Source: Paraconiothyrium sp. Pb-2020
Taxonomy: Eukaryota > Ascomycota > Dothideomycetes > Pleosporales > Didymosphaeriaceae
Direction: 5' to 3'
Length of the DNA stretch: 64,000 nt
Assembly: GCA_022419385.1 (NCBI GenBank)
Contig: JAJUBI010000001.1
Coordinates: forward strand, 3,782,001-3,846,000
Below the pieces are notes generated by a model. The model made no database searches. It saw only the letters and a list, made by a program, of their open reading frames with translations, and was not told the DNA's origin. Below, in pieces: positions 56,911 through 64,000 of this stretch; position 1 is the first letter of the stretch; each line of letters begins with the position of its first letter. The translations under genes and the position numbers were made by a program.

Positions 56911-58095
56911 TAGAGGCTAGGGACAGCAGTGGCGGGCTGAAGGTGTGGTGTATCTTGGGCTGGCGAATGCGTGGTGTTTGGGGACGCGACTAGCGTGGTT
57001 TACCGCCGGAGCGGGACCCGCCCAGGGCAGCAAAGATCGCCGGGCCGCGATGCCCGATCGGGCGGTGATGTGCGGGGGCCTGGCGACGGACCCCAACCTC
57101 GCAGTGAAGGACCGTCGCCAGCGCCTCTGACGAGGGCGTTGCGAGGGCTCGGAAGCATGGCGGCCGCCTGGCGCAGGCCTGCTCGCGGCCGTCGGGGGGT
57201 TGCGCGCGAGATTGCTGGCTATGGCGACGCCAGCCGCGTTCCGACGACGATTAATTGCGACTTTCTTTTCGCGTCCGGGATCCGCTGGGGCCAGTCTCAT
57301 TCCGTCATTGCTGGTCGCACGCAGCCGGCCAAAAACCCACAGCCGGCACGCCCGCGGCGCCCCGAAGCAGCTGGGGGACGGCCTGCCGATTGGGCGTGCG
57401 CCTGGCACTGCTGCTGCCCGGAGCTTGCCACGGGCGCGGTTGCGCAGCAGGCGTCACGGCGACTGGGCGGGCGTGCGAGACAGCCCGCCAGGGTGCTGAT
57501 TTCGGCGACGACAGCGCAGGCGAGGCGAGGGCCCGGGGCGCAGACGGATGCTGGCTAATGGGCCGCTGCACTATTTTCTTTCAAGCCCTCGATGGCAACC
57601 CTGCCGGCCTCTTCCCTGTCCTCGGCACGCTTCTTTCTTAGCTCTTGCTGCAGGCCACTCAGCGCCACCAGACTGCCGTCACGGCCGCCGCGCTGTGCAT
57701 TCCTCAACCTGCTTTAGTCGCAGATACCCACCCGCAAAACCTAGTTCACCCTTCCTGTCCAGGCTCTTTCGACACTTCCATCTGGAACACCGCGGGAGAA
57801 TCCAGCCCCAGGCCCGCAGCGCATGATCGCAGGCTCATGTGCCAACACCCTGTCCACCGCCATCCCGCATCAGACGTCACAGCCCGGAGACCGCTCGGGC
57901 GCTCGCTGCAAGGCGGCTGAACCATCGCGCATCCTTCGCTTGGTGATAGCACCAGAACCATCGCAACGGTTGCGACAGTCCGTCGAGGGGCGCTATCGTT
58001 CGTAAATCGACTTTAGCTTGGTACCTGGGAGAAGACGTGGACGTGGCTGTCAAGATAGCGCGCTACCGAAAGTGTCGAGAGAGCCCTCAGCAGCC
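56911..58095. other. GC-rich divergent intergenic region
   Basis: About 1.2 kb between PRX5 (-) and SKN7 (+). Much of 56950-57560 is very GC-rich, so long open frames on both strands (up to 195 codons) occur without Met starts of quality or family features; I treat them as noise. Long 5' UTRs for both genes are likely. Confidence 0.4.
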
Positions 58096-60253
58096 ATGGA
58101 GAGCCAGTCGCAAGGCTCGAGTAGCAGCGACTTTGTATGTCAGAGGCCGCAATCGTATCCGAATGCAAGCTAACTGTGGTCCCAGGTTCGCAAGCTGTAC
58201 AAGTACGTCGAGATGCAGCGTCCGCTCGTAGAATACCCCAATTGCTGATGCGCGCGACAGAATGCTCGAAAACCCGACCGACGAGAACGTTGTACGGTGG
58301 GGAAACGACGGAGACAGCTTTGTGGTGCTGGAGGTACGTCGTGGCACCTACCGTGGTTCGCACACGGGACGCTGACGGGAGGCCAGAACGAAAAATTCAC
58401 GAAGCACATCCTGCCGAAGCACTTCAAGCACAGCAATTTTGCCAGTTTCGTGCGCCAATTGAACAAGTACGACTTCCACAAAGTGCGGCACAACAATGAA
58501 GAAAATGGACAGTCGCCGTACGGGCCTGGGGTAAGGTCAACACCGGGGCGCTCCTTCCAGGAGTGTTCGTGCACGTTCTGGCTAACGCGACTGACGACTG
58601 CTAGGCATGGGAGTTTAAGCACCCGGATTTTAAGATGAACAATAAAGATGCGCTGGACAACATTCGTCGGAAAGCGCCTGCACCACGCAAAAAAAACCAG
58701 CCCAACGAAGAGGTGATTATTCCCGCGCAACAGATGGACATGATGAGCAACCAGCTAGTCGCAACACAGGCACAGCTGCACGCACTCGAAAACCGCTACA
58801 ACGAGCTCAGCATCCACCATTCCATGCTGCTTCAAGAGGTCATCGGACTGCAAAAGACCGTTGTCAACCATGAGCATGTGATGCAAAATGTTATGACCTT
58901 CCTGCACAACGTCGACGCCCAACGGCGGCGCGACAGTAGAGTCGCCAACCCCTTTCCTCAAAACGGAAACCAAACGCAAAATGGAAACGTGGATGGTGCG
59001 CAAAACCAGCCTGCCGAGGATGACATTCCTGCTTCACCTCTGCAGCACGCTTCAAAATTGTTGAGTGAGACCAATGCGGATGTTATGCTGAACCCTAGAA
59101 ACCTGGAACACATGAACGAAATAACGATGCGGATGAACGGAACACTCACCACGCCCCCACCTGACCTCATTCGAAGTGTGAGACCCGCCAGCCGAGGGCC
59201 ACCGTCAGCCGGCAGTTCTACCAACTCGATGCGACTCGGTGATATCGACAATCTGGTGTACCCGGTTGGACAAACGAACGGAATTGACCCCATGTATAGT
59301 GAGCACATCAACAACATTCCTTACAGCATGCCGCCCAAAGCAGCCGATCCAAGCAACCCGCAGTTCCAGGAAACTCGGAAGAAGAGTGCTCAGGTCGATC
59401 CAGGATGGGTGCGCCAGCCTCAGATTTTACTCGTCGAGGATGATCCAACTTGCCGTCGCATCGGCAGCAAATTCTTGTATGCATTCCATTGCTCCATTGA
59501 CAGCGCGCTCGACGGTTTGGAAGCAGTGAACAAGATGAACGCCGGATCAAAGTATGATTTGGTGCTTATGGATATTATTATGCCCAACCTGGATGGTGTT
59601 TCCGCATGCCATCTAATCCGGCAGTTCGACAACACACCCATCATCGCCATGACTTCGAACATCCGGAGTGACGACATTTCTATGTATTTCCAACACGGTA
59701 TGTGCATATTTAGTAAATGCTTTTGGGCCTTGTACTGACACTCCCAGGCATGAACGACGTCCTTCCAAAGCCATTCACTAAGGAGGGTCTACTACATATG
59801 TTGGAAAAGCATCTTGCGCATCTGAAGAAACCTCTTTCGCACATGGAGGGTGGCATGGTAGCGCCTCAGCCTTTGGCTTCGACACGACAGGTATTGAAAG
59901 AGGAGGAGTCTCCAGCCAAATCCCCTGCGACTGCTAGCTGGAACTCGCCAGCCCCTGTCCCAGGAGTCTCTCCCGTGGCCGCCACCGGCATGTCAGAAGA
60001 GTACTTGAATGCTGTGCACGCAAACCCTGCAGCCTATGCTGTGCAAGGAGTACCAGGAATGCCACACGGGAACCCTTATAATACGTCCCCCCAGATGCCG
60101 ATGCCTGGCCACGCACAACAACAGGCTGGACATAGACGACAGATTTCCGACATCTCTGGAGGTGAAAACATGAATCCGGCAAAACGACAGCAAATGTACG
60201 CCAATGCTCCATTACAGCCGCAGCCTATGAATCCAATGCAACGGCCACGCTGA
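58096..60253 (+). CDS. SKN7: Skn7-type transcription factor (HSF DNA-binding domain plus response-regulator receiver)
   Basis: Six exons: 58096-58134, 58186-58202, 58261-58333, 58387-58530, 58605-59697 and 59748-60253, 623 aa. The HSF-type domain (about 12-105) is assembled from four exons, one of only 17 nt: DFVRKLYKMLENPTDENVVR, then SFVVLENEKFTKHILPKHFK, SNFASFVRQLNKYDFHKV, and AWEFKHPDF. A coiled coil follows at about 135-180. The receiver (about 360-480) has the acidic pair in ILLVEDD, the phospho-acceptor Asp in LVLMDIIMPNLDG and the Lys in LPKPFTKEG across the last intron. The tail is Pro/Gln/Met-rich. In yeast Skn7 joins the Sln1-Ypd1 phosphorelay and acts with Yap1 on oxidative-stress genes. 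Confidence 0.96.
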
Positions 60254-61194
60254 AGCAATTACACGGCGTTCAGGAAGGCTATTTTCATTCACAGTTCAAA
60301 GTCCCGCAGCGCGGTTGCTACAATGAGCACCAATACGCGGTGAAGTCGACGTTTGGTTGCTCTTCGATTAGAGAAATCCAGAGAAAATGTTTGTTGATGT
60401 GGGATACCACGGCTGCTATGCCGATCATATTTTGCTTTCCATTCTATTCCCTCGTTGAGATGATTTGCTCTAGTAGAACAACAGTGGGCCGAGCCAGAAA
60501 GTGGCCTACTGACCATGATAGACGGGAGGGGTGAGAGGGCGTTTCTGGGGGTGGGGCGGTTTGGGCGTGCACGGAATCATACGGCCTGAGGAGCTGAAGT
60601 TATATGACTGTAGCGCAATCTGTAGCATTTGATAGCATGCATTGCGTACGCTTATCTTTATTCCATCAATCTGACGTAGTAGAAGCTGTGTACATAATAG
60701 CCTGAACCAGCATTCGCCAGTTCACATGCTTTTCTCGTACCATATCTCGTAACGCGCAGGCGCAGGGCCGTGGTCGGTGAATGGCAAGCACGGTATGCCG
60801 ATGCTACTACATGTGCGTCAATAGAAATGAGACAGCTGGCTCTTTCCCGAGCGTATCCTTAACACAACTGCTGAGGCGTTGAGGTGTCGTTGCAACAAGC
60901 ATCAGCTTGGTCGTCCAGGGTCAAACAGACTATGAGTTCTAGACCTCCATAGCCACACGTGAAAGCCAGGAGAACGTCTTGCACAGTGACCCAAGCAAGG
61001 CCCCTGCGGCAAGCCCACAAGCCCCACCTTAACTTTAAACCGTTTTCTGGAAATCCTTGGGTCCGTGGTGACGCACAGCGTTTGATGCGGCTTTCCGTGG
61101 GCGTTCCTGAGTCATCGCCAAATTTGGCGTCGCGATACATCCCACCAGAAACTCGCAGCAACCGCCCCACCAACGCACACTCTGACCGCACAGC
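60254..61194. other. intergenic
   Basis: About 940 bp between SKN7 and the eIF2B epsilon gene, both plus strand. No supported gene or repeat. Confidence 0.4.
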
Positions 61195-63494
61195 ATGCCA
61201 CCCAAAGGCAAGAAGGGGCAGTCGGCTGACAAAGCCAGAACTGGCGAGGAGGAGCGTGAGGATCCGCTGCAGGCGGTGGTAAGAGCTACATATGCCCGCT
61301 CGTGGAAGCTATGCATGCTCACTTTGTAGATACTCGCCGACCCGTTCGAGACGCGCTTCAGCCCATTCACCCTCGAGAGACCACGCGTCAGTATGCAGCC
61401 TTGTGCGCGCGGCACATTGTTAACAGCTGCAGTGCCTTCTACCCCTCGCGAATACCCCGCTCATCGAGTACACATTCGAATTCCTCGCAAATGCCGGTGT
61501 TGAGGAGGTTTTTGTATACTGCGGCGCCCACAGGGACCTCGTTGAGGAGTACGTAAGGAAGTCAAAATGGTCGTCACGGTCCTCGCCCTTCTCCAAGCTG
61601 GAGCTCATCCAGTCGTCCTCCCACTCCATCGGTGATGCGATGCGCGACTTGGACACACGCGGTCTGCTGGTGGGTGATTTCCTTATGGTATACGGAGATG
61701 TGGTCAGCAACCTGCCGCTGGAGTCGGCGCTCGCTGCGCACAGAGCGAGGCGCGCGAAGGACAAGAACGCGATTATGACCATGGTGCTACGGGAGGCTGG
61801 AACCACACACAGGACGAAAGCGCAAGGAACGAGCCCGGTGTTCGTCGTGGATCCCACCAAGGATAGGTGCCTCCACTTCGAACAGATGCCGAACAAAGAC
61901 CAGACACATTTCCTCTCAATTGACCCTGAGCTCCTCTCAGACCACCAGGAAATCGATGTCCGGCAAGACTTGATCGACTGTGGTATCGACATCTGTACGC
62001 CAGACGTGCTGGCACTCTGGAGCGATAATTTCGACTTCCAAGCGCCGCGGAAAGGCTTCCTGCATAGCGTACTCAAGGACTACGAGCTGAACGGCAAGAC
62101 GATCCACACGCACATTGTCTCGGATCACTATGCCGCGCGAGTTAGAAATTTGCACGCGTACGACTCCGTGAGCCGAGACATAGTGTCACGATGGGCATAC
62201 CCGCTGTGCCCTGACAGTAACCTCGTACAGGGCCAATCGTACCGGTTACAGAAAGGGAACATATACAAAGAGGAGGGAGTTATACTAGCACGGGATTGCG
62301 TTATCCTTCCGAAGACAGTCATTGGGCGTGGCACCAGCATCGGAGATGGCAGCGTAATCAAGAACAGCATCATAGGGCGACATTGCATCATTGGTAAAGG
62401 CGTGACCATTGACGGCGCGTATCTATGGGATTACGCAAGCGTTGGGGATGGCTCAACTATCAAGAAATGCATTATCGCGGATGAAGCTTCGATAGGAAGG
62501 AGGTGCACCATTGATTCTGGAGCTCTCATCTCATATGGAGTGACGATCGGCGAGGGTACTACGATTCGGGGTGAACATAGAATCACCAAAGCAAGCAGGA
62601 GACGTGATGCGGACGAGCCTACGTTTGATAAGAGCACGGATGCGACTATTGTTGGCGCGGGTGGAGTTGGATTTGAATTCCAGGATTCGGATGAGGAAGA
62701 CGAAGACGAGATTGTAGACGGCCTCGTCGCTACTAATTCCATGTACAACTTCGCAAACCTATCGCTTGAGTCAATATCTACGCTCAACTCGGAGTCTGAA
62801 GACGACGTCGACTTTGAGTTCCGACACGACCGCTCCGCTGCAAGTAGTTTCCGCTCTGTCGGCTCTCAGGACAGCCAACACGCCGCCAATTTCGATCATG
62901 ATGCTTCGGCTAGCATCTACGATTCGCTCGAGCAGGGCCACGAATCAGCAAACATCCAACTGGAGTTGACGGCACTGCGTATGAGCACGAATGCCTCAGA
63001 CCACCAAGTCCGTCGTGCCGTGGTCGTGGCTTTCGTTAAACGCATCACATCACTTGTCAAGTCTGGCACCAGCGTACGGGAGGCTGTGGCGCAGGTGTTT
63101 TCGCAACACAAAGACTTGGTGAGTAACCCTACCGATTCACGTTCAGGTATATGCTTACCTCATGTCTTCAATTTAGGTCGACCGCTCGATCTTCGACAAG
63201 GCCAGTTCAAGTAAAGTGGATCAAGTTGATTTCCTGCTGCTCTTACAAGCAGACCTTGCACACCGAGACAACGGCGATGCCATACTGCTGAGTGCTGCAA
63301 CTAAGCTAATCGAGCTAGACAGTATTGAAGATGACGGCGTTCTGCAATGGTGGGAGGATGCGAAATCGGCAGAGAGCGAAGAATTGAAGAAGGTAAAAGC
63401 GAAGACGCAGCAGTTGATTGATTACTTGAACCAATCTTCAGAGGAGGAGAGCGACGAAGACGATGAGGATGATGATGACGAAGATTCGGAGTAG
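61195..63494 (+). CDS. GCD6: translation initiation factor eIF2B, epsilon subunit
   Basis: Exons 61195-61278, 61330-61386, 61433-63118 and 63177-63494 give 714 aa, the usual size. This is the catalytic subunit of the eIF2 guanine-nucleotide exchange factor in the cytosol. The N-terminus (MPPKGKKGQSADK) leads to the nucleotidyltransferase-like domain: ILADPFETRFSPFTLERPRC, LPLANTPLIEYTFEFLANAG, VFVYCGAHRDLVEEYV, and DFLMVYGDVVSN. Then come left-handed beta-helix hexapeptide repeats (VIGRGTSIGDGSVIKNSIIG). An acidic linker and the C-terminal W2 HEAT domain follow, ending in a run of Glu/Asp. In W2 the aromatic/acidic motif LQWWEDAKSAES, which contacts eIF2-beta, is present. The second intron begins GTCAGT, a weak donor, but the join is exact. 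Confidence 0.96.
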
Positions 63495-63891
63495 TTATAT
63501 ACCACGGTGAAGACACAAATAATCAACATTATAGTTTATGAAGTTACTGCATGGGTCGGTCTGTCACTGAGGGACGTCGTGGACACATGTCCGCTCCAAA
63601 TTTAGAAGTATTGCTGCCTGTGAACAAGGCAGGCAGCCGCAAAAGTGGGCTTTTGATGCTGCGCGATAGAGGTATAGTAGAGGCGTTGCCTCCGCTAGTA
63701 CGCCGTGCCTTGTAGACCAGGCATCCATACGCTAGATACCCTGAGGGCTACTTCTGAGTTTCGATAATTCTCATCCATCGCCATTAAAGTTGCAGAGATT
63801 GAGTAAATAATGCCCGGGCTGTTGTGGGTAGTCTCTCCTGTATCTAGGGACCCCCGTTGTGATGTACCGTGATCATAAGAGCTGAATTCAG
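63495..63891. other. intergenic, convergent 3' ends
   Basis: Between the eIF2B epsilon gene (+) and the partial gene at the right edge (-). No feature recognised. Confidence 0.4.
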
Positions 63892-64000
63892 TTACTCCAC
63901 AGCTGCACGCGAGTAGACTATGTTGAACATGTGGCGCGGGTGCTTATAACTCAGCTCGCGCGCAGGCAACTGCGGCAGCACCTCACGGAAGGTGGCGGTG
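63892..64000 (-). CDS. C-terminal end of an unidentified gene running off the right edge
   Basis: On the minus strand a frame open from the window edge gives 35 residues and a TAA at 63894-63892. The residues have balanced, protein-like composition: FREVLPQLPARELSYKHPRH, then MFNIVYSRAAVE. It looks like a conserved globular C-terminus rather than chance, and the position fits a gene convergent with eIF2B epsilon. I do not recognise the family. Confidence 0.45.
   Translation of the reverse strand, partial: TATFREVLPQLPARELSYKHPRHMFNIVYSRAAVE

Noticed and set aside
56917..57558. Long open frames on both strands upstream of PRX5
   Set aside because: The region is very GC-rich, so stops are rare. 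The frames are Arg/Pro/Ala/Gly-rich, overlap each other and show no domain.

Overview
The window is nuclear DNA from a filamentous ascomycete (Pezizomycotina; the gene content fits Dothideomycetes/Pleosporales best, which is inference). Reasons: genes on both strands with many short introns (about 45-90 nt, GT-AG ends, CTNAC/CTAAC-like branch sites), a HET-domain protein, Skn7 (HSF domain plus receiver), fungal CorA-like and Kelch membrane proteins, and secreted GH20 and GH5 enzymes. I see no rRNA, convincing tRNA, transposon or CRISPR. Gene models were built by joining exons whose phases agree. Where the conceptual start used a non-ATG codon I moved it to the first supported ATG.

Layout. 0-10.6 kb: anchored Cys-rich secreted protein, GH20 hexosaminidase (-), CYP52-like P450, HET protein, alpha/beta hydrolase. 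12-21 kb: basic disordered protein, cytochrome b5-like protein (-, GC-AG intron), F-box protein, GH5 mannanase (-), FrnE/DsbA-like oxidoreductase (-), class I methyltransferase. 21.5-30 kb: coiled-coil protein, Cys/basic unknown (-), AIM24 (-, frame badly broken), ATM1 ABC transporter (frame change in the leader), small Arg/Ser-rich protein. 31-36.6 kb: O-methyltransferase with broken frame, convergent HSL-type hydrolase (-), PEX7 (-) divergent from a CUE-AlkB-GRF protein. 37.7-40.4 kb: Kelch membrane protein. 41-47 kb: zinc-finger/possible papain-like protein (-), class 3 lipase, CorA-like membrane protein (-). 48-56 kb: second P450, sugar transporter (-), 4CL-like acyl-CoA ligase (-), divergent 3-hydroxyacyl-CoA dehydrogenase. 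56-64 kb: PRX5 peroxiredoxin (-), SKN7, eIF2B epsilon, and the C-terminus of one more gene (-) at the right edge.

Working together. Mitochondrial functions sit head to head (AIM24/ATM1). Peroxisome-related functions recur (PEX7; an acyl-CoA ligase ending Ala-Asn-Leu beside a hydroxyacyl-CoA dehydrogenase). PRX5 and SKN7 are divergent neighbours and both belong to oxidative-stress biology. The 41-47 kb block is the least explained part: three adjacent genes with lipid or membrane features and no standard annotation as a unit. The second main oddity is clusters of one-base frame changes, all of one sign, in two genes. These could be local assembly errors or real decay.
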